A stretch of DNA of 24,328 bases from contig CAYYOW010000027.1 of assembly GCA_964473395.1 (NCBI GenBank), forward strand, positions 1 through 24,328, given 5' to 3'. Source of the stretch: Sulfidibacterium sp964473395 (lineage in GTDB: Bacteria > Bacteroidota > Bacteroidia > Bacteroidales > F082). Every line of letters starts with the position of its first letter. Position 1 is the stretch's first letter. Shown piece after piece: positions 15,997-24,328 of the stretch. The translations under genes and the position numbers were made by a program. The notes beneath the pieces were generated by a model that saw only the letters and a program-made list of their open reading frames with translations, did no database searches and had not been told where the DNA came from.

Positions 15997-16311
15997 GGGG
16001 GATTTCTAATAATTACTTCGTATCAACATTCTCAGAGTTTTATATAGACGATGAAAATTTTGGTAAGCTATCGGGATAAGGTAATAATAAGAAAATTTGA
16101 AGAAGTATATGAAAAACTCGGTAAACCTTACGGGAACATATGTGATAAACAATCTGGCAGCGTTAAAATTTTTCTCAATAGCTACGGCTATTCAGAAAAA
16201 TTTATGCCTTGCATCTTGTTCATCGCATTTGTTTTTTGAAAGGAAGGAATTATTAGAAGTTCCCTTAAATTGTTTGCTAAAAATTTATACTTTTAACTTT
16301 TAATAATTTGT
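15997..16311. other. AT-rich 315-bp gap between flippase and polymerase genes
   Basis: No convincing gene. Two overlapping short frames exist: 16051-16239 (62 codons, starting MKILVSYRDKVIIRKFEE) and 16097-16303 (68 codons). Neither has a ribosome-binding site, a recognisable domain or a signal peptide. The first has slightly more protein-like composition and could be a small gene or a remnant. A weak promoter-like pair (TTTG at 16273-16276, TAACTTTT at 16294-16301) precedes the ATG at 16312, so the second half of the locus may have its own promoter. No clear terminator hairpin was found. Confidence 0.5.
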
Positions 16312-17805
16312 ATGCTGGAATCGCTAAAAGATAAAACGGGAGCAGCCAGGCTTCAACATCCTTTGGTTATTACTATTATTTTTATAGTAACCATTCTGTT
16401 GGGGTTTATTATTGGCAGAGGTGGTCTAAAAGTTGCCATTGCACTTGTTCTTCTGGTGCCTTTATTTATCTTTTTGAACCGGCTGTTTGTCCATCCTGTT
16501 ATTGGCATCTATTCTACCCTTTTCATGGCCTTTACAGCCATTGGCCTCACACGGTACATACAGGGAGTTCCGCTGGGTTTAAGTATTGATGGACTTCTTA
16601 TCATTACCATTATCGCGGTATTTTTCCGGAATTTCTTTGATAAGATTGACTTTAGCCTGTTAAACCGCGATATTGTTTACCTTTTGATTATCTGGTTCGC
16701 TTACACTATTCTCGAATTTTTCAATCCACAGGCATTAAGTCGTACCGCTTGGTTTTACGCCATGCGTGGTCTTTCGCTTTATCCTCTGCTGGTAGTTCCT
16801 TTGGCACTTCTTATTTTTACCAGGCTCAGACATTTATACGGTTTCCTCATATTTTGGGCGGCTTTTTCTTTGTTAGCAACCCTGAAAGGGCTACAGCAAA
16901 AATATATTGGATTAGACTTTGCAGAACAACACTGGTTAAATACCATAGGCTATGTTACTCACATGATTAACGGAAAACTTCGGGTATTCTCCTTTTTTAG
17001 TGATGCCGGACAGTTTGGGGCAGCTCAGGGTGCTGCCGGAATAGTCTTCGCCGGTGTAGCAGCAGCCATGAAAGGTTGGAAAAACAAGTTCTTTTTCTGG
17101 TTTGTGTCCATCATGTCGTTGTGGGGGATGATGATATCCGGTACGCGGGGCGCCATGATTGTCCCGGCGTTGGGGGGCATTACCTTTGTCATCCTCTCTA
17201 AACGTACCAGAATAATGATTATAGGAGGGATTACTATCGTTTTGCTCTATCTTTTCTTTGCCCATACTTACATCGGCGACAGTAATTATACCATTGCCCG
17301 AATGCGTACCGCTTTTCATCCAGAGACAGATGCCTCGTACCAGGTCAGGCTGAAAAACCGGCAAATACTGAAAACATATCTTGCCGATAAACCCTTTGGC
17401 GGGGGTATTGGTTCGGCAGGCAACTGGGGAAAACGGTTTTCGCCTCAGGGCTTTCTTGCCAATGTGGCTACTGATAGCTGGTATGTCCAGATATGGGCAG
17501 AACAAGGCCGTGTAGGACTTATCCTACACCTGTCTATTCTCATGTACATAGTCTTTAAGAGCTTCTTCCTCATTATGACCAAGGTAAAAATTAAAGAGCT
17601 AAGTAATATTTTGGGGGCGCTGCTTGGAGGGTACGTCGGAATAATTGGTGCCGCCTATGGGAATGGTGTGCTCGGACAGATGCCTACCGGGATCCTGTTA
17701 TACCTAAGTTGGGTCTTTTTATTTTCAGCACAACAGCTTGAACGTGAATATAATGGGCGATTAACACAAGGCATTTCCCCCTGGTCATTTGCAGTGAAAG
17801 ACTAA
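16312..17805 (+). CDS. O-antigen polymerase/ligase-type membrane protein (Wzy-like)
   Basis: A 497-residue polytopic inner-membrane protein with about 12 hydrophobic helices and a long periplasmic loop in the second half. The segment SGTRGAMIVPALGG followed by the loop (about 320-390) with RLKNRQILKTYLADKPFGGG, GSAGNWG and DSWYVQIWAEQGRVGL is characteristic of the Wzy_C/O-antigen ligase superfamily, where loop arginines contact the lipid-linked glycan. In this Wzx/Wzz context polymerisation of repeat units is more likely than ligation to lipid A, but the sequence alone cannot separate the two. The start at ATG 16312 gives a short charged N-terminus before the first helix. The next gene follows 10 bp downstream. 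Confidence 0.9.
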   Translation: MLESLKDKTGAARLQHPLVITIIFIVTILLGFIIGRGGLKVAIALVLLVPLFIFLNRLFVHPVIGIYSTLFMAFTAIGLTRYIQGVPLGLSIDGLLIITIIAVFFRNFFDKIDFSLLNRDIVYLLIIWFAYTILEFFNPQALSRTAWFYAMRGLSLYPLLVVPLALLIFTRLRHLYGFLIFWAAFSLLATLKGLQQKYIGLDFAEQHWLNTIGYVTHMINGKLRVFSFFSDAGQFGAAQGAAGIVFAGVAAAMKGWKNKFFFWFVSIMSLWGMMISGTRGAMIVPALGGITFVILSKRTRIMIIGGITIVLLYLFFAHTYIGDSNYTIARMRTAFHPETDASYQVRLKNRQILKTYLADKPFGGGIGSAGNWGKRFSPQGFLANVATDSWYVQIWAEQGRVGLILHLSILMYIVFKSFFLIMTKVKIKELSNILGALLGGYVGIIGAAYGNGVLGQMPTGILLYLSWVFLFSAQQLEREYNGRLTQGISPWSFAVKD

Positions 17806-17815
17806 TGAAGCAAAT

Positions 17816-18751
17816 ATGGAAAATAAAATAACAGATTGGCCCTTGGTGTCGGTGGTTACAGTTAACTACAACCAGTCGGAGGTGACCTGTGAGTTTCTGG
17901 ACTCTTTTAGGCAAATCAGTTATCCGAAAACAGAGGTCTTTGTTGTGGACAACGCTTCTCCCAACGATCATCCCGAAATTATAAAAGAAAAATTCCCTGA
18001 AATCCATTTCATTCAAACAGAGAGAAATCTTGGTTTTGCCGGAGGTAATAATGTGGCACTTCCCTATTGCACCGGCAAATACATCCTTTTTATAAATAAC
18101 GATACGGAAGTTACCCACGGATTCCTCGAGCCTTTGGTAGAAGTACTGGAAAAAAAACCTCAGGTGGCGATGGTAAGTCCCAAGATTCATTACTTCCATA
18201 CACCTGACACCTTGCAGTTTGCCGGCTTCACCCCTATTCATCCCATAACCATACGGAATTTTGCCATCGGCTTCGGCGAGAAAGACAAGGGGCAATATGA
18301 CATAACCTGCGAAACAGGCTCCGTTTTTGGCGCTGCTATGTTGGTTTCCATGGCCGTCATTAAAAAAGTAGGGATAATGACAGAGCGGTTTTTCCTGTAT
18401 TACGAAGAGCATGACTGGGGCGAGCACATAAAAAAAGCGGGATATAAAATTTATTATCAGGGGAAATCACTGGTGCTGCACAAAGAGTCCATCTCAACTG
18501 TAAAAGAAAGCCCGTTTCAGATTTTTTATCTTACCCGCGGTCGTATTCTTTACGCCAGGAGGAATAACCATGGTCTCACAAAACTATTGAGTTTTTTATA
18601 TCTAAACCTCGTAGCCGTACCCAAACAAATATTATATTATCTCGTTCATAAGCGACCAGATTTGGCCAAAGCCAGTATCAGGGCAATGTGGTGGCACTTT
18701 ATACATTGTAAAAATATTCACGGGTTACCCAAATTGCCTGAAAAAGAATAA
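17816..18751 (+). CDS. GT2 glycosyltransferase, rhamnosyltransferase-like (pair 1, soluble member)
   Basis: A 311-residue GT-A fold enzyme of family 2 that adds a sugar to the growing lipid-linked unit at the cytoplasmic face. Visible are the nucleotide-binding start PLVSVVTVNYNQSE, VVDNAS, NLGFAGGNN, the metal-binding NNDTEV with Asp96, and FFLYYEEHDWGEHIKKAGY with KSLVLHKES, the acceptor-side motifs of rhamnosyltransferase-like GT2 proteins. Donor and acceptor sugars cannot be read from the sequence. It forms a pair with the membrane GT2 5 bp downstream, and this pair recurs at 19986-22132. The Asp96 position is identical in the paralogue, so the two copies align without gaps to that point. 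Confidence 0.93.
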   Translation: MENKITDWPLVSVVTVNYNQSEVTCEFLDSFRQISYPKTEVFVVDNASPNDHPEIIKEKFPEIHFIQTERNLGFAGGNNVALPYCTGKYILFINNDTEVTHGFLEPLVEVLEKKPQVAMVSPKIHYFHTPDTLQFAGFTPIHPITIRNFAIGFGEKDKGQYDITCETGSVFGAAMLVSMAVIKKVGIMTERFFLYYEEHDWGEHIKKAGYKIYYQGKSLVLHKESISTVKESPFQIFYLTRGRILYARRNNHGLTKLLSFLYLNLVAVPKQILYYLVHKRPDLAKASIRAMWWHFIHCKNIHGLPKLPEKE

Positions 18752-18756
18752 AGCCT

Positions 18757-19980
18757 ATGGAAACGTTTAAAATTCTACTCCTTATTATCGAATATACACT
18801 TTTCTTTTACCTGCTTCTTGCAACTCTATACATTTTTATTTATTCGGTAGCGGGACTCTTCTACAGGCAAAAACAAAAAGATAACGTATCAAAAGTCAGG
18901 AAGTTCGCCATTCTGATTCCAGGCTACAAAGAGGATGCCGTGATTGTACATGTGGCAAAAGAAGCAACGCTTCAGGATTATCCCAAAGACAAGTTTGAAG
19001 TTATCGTCATTGCCGATACTTTTAAAAAGGAAACTTTAGATGCCCTTCGTAAATTGCCTGTTCGTGTTGTAGAGGTGGTATTCGAGGTGAGTAAAAAGTC
19101 AAAAGCGCTTAACAAATGTATGGAAATCATTGGCGACAACTATGATGTGGCTTTTATTCTCGATGCCGACAATATTATGAAAAAGGACGTACTGACCAAG
19201 ATAAATGCTGCTTTCGACCGTGGTTTTGATGCCGTTCAGGGACACCGGACAGCCAAGAATCTGAATGCTGCCTTTGCTATCCTTGATGCTTTAAGTGAAG
19301 AAATCAATAACCATATTTTCCGTAAGGGACACCGTGTATTGGGGATATCCTCTGCGTTAATAGGTTCGGGAATGGGTCTTGATTATGCACTTTTTAAAAA
19401 GACCATGGACACTATTGATTCGGTGGGCGAAGACAAAGAGATAGAACTCAAGATCATAAAAAAGGGCTATACCATCGAATATGTACACGACGCCATTATT
19501 TACGATGAGAAAACACAAGAATCCGGAAATTTCGTTAACCAGCGGCGACGTTGGATTGCCGCCCAACTGGGATACTTCAGAAGTAACTTTTTGGATGGCA
19601 TCCTCGCACTCATTACAAAAGGCAACTATGACTATTTCGATAAAGTGATGCAGATGATACAACCACCACGTATTTTGCTCACCGGAATTTTATTTTTTCT
19701 GTCTCTATTGTATGGGATCATCCATTTTCTGCCCTACCCCTGGCTACAGCAATATTTTGCACCCGGTTTCTATTGGTGGCTTGGGTTATTCGTAGGAACG
19801 GCTCTGGCACTGTTATTTGCCATTCCGGTGAGATTTTATAACAAGCAGACTTTCTTGGCACTGCTTTCCCTGCCAAAGGGGTTTGTCCTTATGTTTTTGA
19901 GTCTACTAAAAGTGAGAGGAGCATCCAAACAATTTTTACATACCGAACATTCACATCCGGGAGAAATAAAGCATAATTAA
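18757..19980 (+). CDS. Membrane GT2 glycosyltransferase (pair 1, membrane member)
   Basis: A 407-residue protein with one N-terminal helix (about 5-28), a GT2 domain and three C-terminal helices (about 303-392), like the cores of BcsA/PgaC-type synthases but without a PilZ domain. Motifs: FAILIPGYKED, IADTF, the metal-binding DAD (136-138) in ILDADN, the catalytic-base region VGEDKE with Asp226, and QRRRW (262-266), which in processive relatives contacts the acceptor. This combination points to a membrane-bound transferase that may be processive, but single addition to a lipid-linked unit fits the Wzx/Wzy context better. It lies 5 bp after its soluble partner and 5 bp before the second pair. 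Confidence 0.92.
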   Translation: METFKILLLIIEYTLFFYLLLATLYIFIYSVAGLFYRQKQKDNVSKVRKFAILIPGYKEDAVIVHVAKEATLQDYPKDKFEVIVIADTFKKETLDALRKLPVRVVEVVFEVSKKSKALNKCMEIIGDNYDVAFILDADNIMKKDVLTKINAAFDRGFDAVQGHRTAKNLNAAFAILDALSEEINNHIFRKGHRVLGISSALIGSGMGLDYALFKKTMDTIDSVGEDKEIELKIIKKGYTIEYVHDAIIYDEKTQESGNFVNQRRRWIAAQLGYFRSNFLDGILALITKGNYDYFDKVMQMIQPPRILLTGILFFLSLLYGIIHFLPYPWLQQYFAPGFYWWLGLFVGTALALLFAIPVRFYNKQTFLALLSLPKGFVLMFLSLLKVRGASKQFLHTEHSHPGEIKHN

Positions 19981-19985
19981 CCGAA

Positions 19986-20915
19986 ATGAGTATCAAGCTA
20001 AAAAGATATCCGCTCGTCTCAATTATTACGGTCAACTTCAACCAGGCCGTGGTGACCTGCGCTTTGCTCGAATCGCTCAACAAAATCACCTACCCAAACC
20101 TTGAAGTTATTGTGGTAGATAATCACTCCACAAAAGATGATCCTTCGATCATCAAAAAGCGTTACCCGAATATAGTATTTATTCAAAACCCTATCAACTA
20201 CGGCTTTGCCGCAGGAAATAACTACGGCCTTATGCGTGCCCGTGGTGAGTATGTAATGCTGCTCAACAACGATATTGAAGTTCCTCCTGACTTTCTGGAG
20301 CCGCTCGTGGCCAAGCTTGAAAGGAATCCTGATATCGGAGCTGTTAGTCCACGCATCCGGTTTTACTACCAACCCGATATCATCCAGTATGCAGGTTATA
20401 CGCCCATGGATAAAATAACCATACGAAACTCGGCCATTGGCTACCGCGAAAAAGATACGGGACAATACAACGAAGACCGCGAAACGCCATCAGCACACGG
20501 AGCTGCTATGGTGGTTCCCATTCGTGTGGTGAAAGAAATCGGCCTTATGTCTTACATCTTCTTTCTCTATTATGAAGAAGCCGATTGGTGTGAGCGTATT
20601 TTACACGCGGGATATAAGATTTATTATGTCGGTAGCTCTTATGTACTTCATAAAGAATCCGTTTCGACAGGCAAACTGAGTCCGCTGAAGATTTATTATC
20701 TCAACCGGAACCGTATTGTGTTTATGCGTCGCAATCTTCATGGTAAAGAGTATTACGTGGCTCTGCTTTACCAGCTTTTTGTTGCTATCCCAAAAAATGC
20801 GTTTAGCTTCCTGCTGAAAGGGAAAATCTCACTTTTTCTGGCTTACTATAGAGCCATTGGTTGGCATATCACCCATTTGTTCTCAAAAGAAATCCATGAA
20901 AACCCAATGTTATGA
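19986..20915 (+). CDS. GT2 glycosyltransferase, rhamnosyltransferase-like (pair 2, soluble member)
   Basis: A 309-residue paralogue of the protein at 17816-18751. It has PLVSIITVNFNQAVVTC, VVDNHS, NYGFAAGNN, NNDIEV with Asp96 at the same residue number, and FFLYYEEADWCERILHAGY. All catalytic features are kept, so it is probably active with its own donor or acceptor. The acceptor-side region differs most from copy 1 (ETPSAHGAAM against ETGSVFGAAM, and the C-terminal third), as expected after specialisation. Its stop overlaps the start of the next gene by 4 bp (ATGA), indicating translational coupling with its membrane partner. Confidence 0.93.
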   Translation: MSIKLKRYPLVSIITVNFNQAVVTCALLESLNKITYPNLEVIVVDNHSTKDDPSIIKKRYPNIVFIQNPINYGFAAGNNYGLMRARGEYVMLLNNDIEVPPDFLEPLVAKLERNPDIGAVSPRIRFYYQPDIIQYAGYTPMDKITIRNSAIGYREKDTGQYNEDRETPSAHGAAMVVPIRVVKEIGLMSYIFFLYYEEADWCERILHAGYKIYYVGSSYVLHKESVSTGKLSPLKIYYLNRNRIVFMRRNLHGKEYYVALLYQLFVAIPKNAFSFLLKGKISLFLAYYRAIGWHITHLFSKEIHENPML

Positions 20916-22132
20916 TACTAAAAATATGGCATACTATTGAGCTGATTGTATTCGTATATCTGGCATTTACAGATATTTATCTGTTTATTTTCGCTTTTGC
21001 GGGCCTCTTCCCCCTGAAAAGAAAAAACAAGACTTCGCAGAAAAAGCGAAAGATTCTAGTACTTATTCCAGGCTATCGCGAGGATGCAGTTATCATTGAT
21101 GTGGCCAAAGAAGCATTGAATCAGGACTATGGAACAGATAATTATGACGTTGTCATCATCGCCGATGGTTTTAAGCCTGAAACCATCGCCAGGCTGAAAA
21201 CAATTCATGTCCGTGTGATAGAGGTAAAGCTAAAATATAGCACCAAATCGCGTGCGCTGAATGCAGCTCTGTCACAAACTGATGACTGTTACGATGTAGC
21301 CGTAGTGCTGGATGCCGACAACATCATGGCAAAAGATTTCCTCTCCCGTATCAACGAAGCCTTTTGTGATGGATACCTTGCCGTGCAGGGTCATCGCATA
21401 GCAAAAAACCTGGACACTCCCTTTGCCATTCTTGATGCGGTGAGCGAAGAGATGAACAACCATATCTTCAGAAAAGGACACCGTGTAATCGGACTTTCCT
21501 CGGCACTTATCGGATCGGCTATGGCTTTCGATTACCATTATTTCAAAAAAATGATGAAAAAAGTTGAGGTCGTGGGTGGATTCGACAAAGAGCTGGAGGT
21601 GCGGTTATTACAAAAGAAACACAAAATTGAATATCTGTCGGAAGCTTATGTATATGATGAAAAAGTATCCAACGCCAAAGTATTTACCAAACAGCGGAGA
21701 CGATGGCTATCGGCACAGGTTCACTATTTTGGAAGAAGTTTTCTACCTGCTCTGAGAGATCTGTTTTTGAGGGGGAATATCGATTTTTTCAACAAAGCCC
21801 TACAATTTGTTCTCCCTCCCCGCATCATGCTCATCAGTCTGTTATTCATCATAGCAGTGGTTTACTTCTTTGCCGCTCCGTTATCCGTGTCTTTATTAAC
21901 ACTGGCGCTACTGGTACTTTGCATTCTGACTTTTATGCTTTCCATACCCCGCTATTTCTATAATCTTCGTACCTTGTGGGCATTAACCCGGCTTCCGGTT
22001 GGCATTATTTTGATGTTCTTTTCACTGTTGAATATTAAAGGAGGCAACAAGGAATTTCTACATACGAAACATACGTATAATGCTTTTCAGATTAAATATC
22101 CTCATTTTTATACTAAAAATAAGATAAAATGA
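20912..22132 (+). CDS. Membrane GT2 glycosyltransferase (pair 2, membrane member)
   Basis: A 406-residue paralogue of the protein at 18757-19980 with the same layout: one N-terminal helix, GT2 domain, three C-terminal helices. Motifs: ILVLIPGYREDAVI, IADGF, DAD (134-136) in VLDADN, QRRRW (261-265). The catalytic-base region reads VGGFDKE where copy 1 has VGEDKE; the Asp (225) is kept but the preceding Glu is Phe. The enzyme is probably active, possibly with changed specificity. It overlaps both neighbours by 4 bp (ATGA at each junction), the tightest coupling in the locus. Confidence 0.92.
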   Translation: MILKIWHTIELIVFVYLAFTDIYLFIFAFAGLFPLKRKNKTSQKKRKILVLIPGYREDAVIIDVAKEALNQDYGTDNYDVVIIADGFKPETIARLKTIHVRVIEVKLKYSTKSRALNAALSQTDDCYDVAVVLDADNIMAKDFLSRINEAFCDGYLAVQGHRIAKNLDTPFAILDAVSEEMNNHIFRKGHRVIGLSSALIGSAMAFDYHYFKKMMKKVEVVGGFDKELEVRLLQKKHKIEYLSEAYVYDEKVSNAKVFTKQRRRWLSAQVHYFGRSFLPALRDLFLRGNIDFFNKALQFVLPPRIMLISLLFIIAVVYFFAAPLSVSLLTLALLVLCILTFMLSIPRYFYNLRTLWALTRLPVGIILMFFSLLNIKGGNKEFLHTKHTYNAFQIKYPHFYTKNKIK

Positions 22133-23280
22133 AAATAGGAATAGAAGGCCAGCGGCTTTACAGGGAACGAAAACACGGGATGGACATGGTAGCACTGGAG
22201 CTTATCAAAGAACTTCAGAAACTGGACAAAAAAAATGAGTATGTCGTATTTATCAAACCTGATGATGACAACCGGATTTTTGAACAGACCGCCAATTTTA
22301 AATTTGTGGAACTGGGCGGTGGCCCCTATCCAACATGGGAGCAGTTTGCGCTGCCCAAAGCTGCCCGCAGGGAAGGCTGCGATATATTGCACTGCACGAG
22401 CAACACAGCACCGCTGAATCCTGGAATGCCTCTGGTAATCACGCTGCATGATATCATTTATATGGAAAGTATTAGCCTTTTTAAGAAGGGTGGAACATGG
22501 TATCAAAAGTTCGGCAACATGTACCGTCGTTTCGTCGTCCCGAGGGTGATGAAGAAAAGTGACAAGATTATCACAGTCTCCGAATTTGAAAAAAATCGTA
22601 TCAAAGATTTTTTTGGCTTTCCTGCCGATGATAACCGAGTGGTGGCCATATACAACGGTGTAAGCGAACATTTTCGTAAAATCGACAACCAAAAAGAACT
22701 TCAGCGGGTAAAAGAACTTTATCACCTCCCCGACCGGTTTCTATTTTTTCTAGGCAACACCGACCCCAAGAAAAATACCAAAGGTGTACTGAAAGCTTTC
22801 TCCGATTATCTGAAAAAAAACGGCGACGACATATACCTCGTCATGCTCGATTACGAACAAAATGCACTGGAGAAAATCCTTACGGAAATTGGCGACAAAG
22901 AGTTGATTAACAGAATTATCCTGACCGGATACGTCATCAATACTGACCTACCGGCTATTTATAATTTATGTGAAGTTTTCCTTTATCCATCGCTACGCGA
23001 AAGTTTCGGTATTCCTATGCTGGAGGCTATGCGCTGTGGTGCACCCGTCATCACATCTAACACCTCAAGTATGCCGGAAGTGTCCGGTGGTACCGCTTAT
23101 ATTGTCAATCCTTTTAAACCGGAAGAGATAACAGCAGGTATCGAAAAGATCCTTTCTGATGAAACTTACCGGAAAGATATTATTGAAAGAGGTTTTCGCC
23201 AGTCGGCCAAATTTTCCTGGAAAAATATGGCCGAAAAGGTGCTGGAACTCTATGAAACCATTTACAATAAACACCACTAA
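22129..23280 (+). CDS. GT4 glycosyltransferase (group 1)
   Basis: A 383-residue GT-B fold retaining glycosyltransferase, likely at the cytoplasmic membrane face. The N-terminal half starts MKIGIEGQRLYRERKHGMD, then CDILHCTSN, and LVITLHDIIY. The C-terminal donor-binding domain shows FFLGNTDPKKNTKG and the E-x7-E motif ESFGIPMLE (Glu291, Glu299), followed by CGAPVITSNTSSMPEV. This resembles mannosyl- or related GT4 transferases of capsule and exopolysaccharide loci; the sugar cannot be assigned. It overlaps the previous gene by 4 bp, and the next gene starts 11 bp downstream, so it continues the same operon. Confidence 0.94.
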   Translation: MKIGIEGQRLYRERKHGMDMVALELIKELQKLDKKNEYVVFIKPDDDNRIFEQTANFKFVELGGGPYPTWEQFALPKAARREGCDILHCTSNTAPLNPGMPLVITLHDIIYMESISLFKKGGTWYQKFGNMYRRFVVPRVMKKSDKIITVSEFEKNRIKDFFGFPADDNRVVAIYNGVSEHFRKIDNQKELQRVKELYHLPDRFLFFLGNTDPKKNTKGVLKAFSDYLKKNGDDIYLVMLDYEQNALEKILTEIGDKELINRIILTGYVINTDLPAIYNLCEVFLYPSLRESFGIPMLEAMRCGAPVITSNTSSMPEVSGGTAYIVNPFKPEEITAGIEKILSDETYRKDIIERGFRQSAKFSWKNMAEKVLELYETIYNKHH

Positions 23281-23291
23281 AACCCCACGTT

Positions 23292-24328
23292 ATGATTAAA
23301 GACAGAGATATTGTCATGGTTGGTCTGGCTTCTCTCGACAGCCGGATTGGAAGTAACGTCATCAACCTTGCCGAAGTATTTTCGAAACACAACAGGGTGC
23401 TTTACGTAAACTATCCCATGGACAGGCTGACCCTGTGGCGCGGCCGTCATGATCCTATTGTTCAGAAACGGAAGAAAATTTTACGTGGCAAACTCCCCGA
23501 CATGGAACAAATTAATGAAAGTATGTGGAGTTTCTTCCCAAAGACTATTCTGGAGTCCATCAACCAACTACCGGTCAACTGGTTATTTGATATTCTGAAC
23601 CGAATCAACAACAACCGTTTTGCCAGAGAGGTGAATCGTGCTATAAAAAAGCTGAATTTCAAAGAAATTATTATTTTTAATGATACGGATATGTTTCGCA
23701 GCTTTTACCTGAAAGAACTTATCCGTGCCAAAACATATGTTTATTACACCCGCGACAACATGCTGGCTGTGGACTACTGGAAACGCCAAGGTACGCGCAT
23801 CGAACCTGCCTTGATGAAAAAGGTAGATTTGATTGTTGCCAATTCCACTTACCTGGCTGACATCGGGAAACGCTACAACCCACACTCTTACTATGTTGGT
23901 CAGGGCTGCGACGTCTCTCTTTTTGACAAAAAACTCATCAAGGAGTTGCCTCCCGACATGAAACCCATAAAAAGCCCTATTATCGGCTATATCGGTGTCC
24001 TTTATACCCTTCGGCTGGATATTGATGTTCTGCTTCATATTGCCAGAAGTCGCCCGGACTGGTCGCTGGTACTGGTTGGCCCGGAGGATGATAAGTTTAA
24101 AGCCAGTGAGTTGCATCAGATTGACAATGTCTATTTTCTGGGAAGGAAAAAAATGGAAGAACTCCCGGCCTACCTTTTCGGATTCGATGTGGCTTTAAAC
24201 CCGCAGAAACTTAACGAAGTAACCATTGGAAACTACCCGCGTAAAATAGATGAATATCTTGCCATGGGAAAACCTGTTGTTGCCACAAAAACTAAGGCAA
24301 TGGAAGTTTTTGAAAAATGGGTTTATCT
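23292..24328 (+). CDS. GT4-like glycosyltransferase, 3' end outside window
   Basis: An open frame from ATG 23292 to the window end, about 345 codons without a stop. It starts MIKDRDIVMVGLASLDSRIG, followed by a NRVLYVNYP strand. Further on it has YVYYTRDNMLAVDYW, VDLIVANSTYLADIGKRY, a VGQGCDVSLF turn, GYIGVLYTLRLD, WSLVLVGPED, VYFLGRKKMEELPAYL, and the donor-site region YPRKIDEYLAMGKPVVATKT. These are the usual GT-B landmarks of group-1 transferases, with Glu in the IDEYLA position acting as the second acidic residue. Probably 25-50 residues are missing. It lies 11 bp after the GT4 gene and extends the locus beyond the window. Confidence 0.88.
   Translation, partial: MIKDRDIVMVGLASLDSRIGSNVINLAEVFSKHNRVLYVNYPMDRLTLWRGRHDPIVQKRKKILRGKLPDMEQINESMWSFFPKTILESINQLPVNWLFDILNRINNNRFAREVNRAIKKLNFKEIIIFNDTDMFRSFYLKELIRAKTYVYYTRDNMLAVDYWKRQGTRIEPALMKKVDLIVANSTYLADIGKRYNPHSYYVGQGCDVSLFDKKLIKELPPDMKPIKSPIIGYIGVLYTLRLDIDVLLHIARSRPDWSLVLVGPEDDKFKASELHQIDNVYFLGRKKMEELPAYLFGFDVALNPQKLNEVTIGNYPRKIDEYLAMGKPVVATKTKAMEVFEKWVY

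Larger units (their letters stand above)
17816..22132 (+). repeat. Tandem duplication of a two-gene glycosyltransferase cassette
   Basis: The soluble GT2 plus membrane GT2 pair occurs twice in direct order (17816-19980 and 19986-22132), with nearly equal gene lengths (311/407 and 309/406 codons). Shared stretches include ITIRN, FFLYYEE, NNHIFRKGHRV and QRRRW. The copies are clearly diverged at DNA and protein level, so the duplication is old. Confidence 0.85.

Noticed and set aside
16097..16303. 68-codon frame in the flippase-polymerase gap
   Set aside because: Composition is unlike a protein, it has no ribosome-binding site, and it overlaps another equally weak frame.
16936..18427. Minus-strand frames of 189 and 247 codons under the polymerase and first GT2 genes
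   Set aside because: They are shadows of conserved coding sequence on the + strand, with unusual amino-acid composition.
22108..22725. Minus-strand 205-codon frame under the GT4 gene
   Set aside because: It lies opposite the clear GT4 coding frame and has no domain features.
1..24328. tRNA or rRNA genes, insertion sequences, CRISPR arrays
   Set aside because: No cloverleaf, transposase, terminal inverted repeat pair or regularly spaced repeat array was seen by reading both strands.

Overview
The window looks like a chromosomal segment of a member of the Bacteroidota, most likely Bacteroidales or a near relative. Three things suggest this. Protein sequences such as MutL, the two rhomboids and the sugar transferase have Bacteroidota-type variants of their family motifs. 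Several gene fronts carry the TAnnTTTG-type -7 promoter element of this phylum. Starts mostly lack strong Shine-Dalgarno sequences. This placement is inferred from sequence character, not from a database search. All supported genes are on the + strand.

Region 1 (1-6139) is housekeeping. It holds the 3' part of argS, a small single-pass membrane protein, mutL, two tandem rhomboid intramembrane proteases, and an unrecognised membrane-anchored protein. Region 2 (6140-9008) holds a sensorless hybrid histidine kinase and an MFS transporter resembling the fosmidomycin-resistance (FSR) subfamily.

Region 3 (9127 to the window end, continuing beyond it) is an exopolysaccharide or surface-glycan locus of tightly packed, partly overlapping genes. 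In order: a CheY-like receiver; a receiver-like domain fused to a phosphoglycosyl transferase that starts the glycan on undecaprenyl phosphate; a secreted half-length TolC-like protein; a 980-residue Wzz-type polysaccharide co-polymerase with two LysM domains in its periplasmic part and a degenerate tyrosine-kinase-like end; a Wzx-type flippase; a 315-bp gap; a Wzy/ligase-type membrane protein; a soluble plus membrane GT2 glycosyltransferase pair present twice in tandem; and two GT4-type glycosyltransferases, the last cut by the window end.

Together these describe a Wzx/Wzy-dependent pathway. The PGT loads the first sugar, the six GTs extend the repeat unit, Wzx flips it, Wzy polymerises it, and the co-polymerase sets chain length and couples to export. 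The unusual points are the LysM insertion in the co-polymerase, the half-TolC where a Wza exporter is usually expected, and the pseudo-receiver fused to the initiating enzyme. No RNA genes, insertion sequences or CRISPR arrays were seen.
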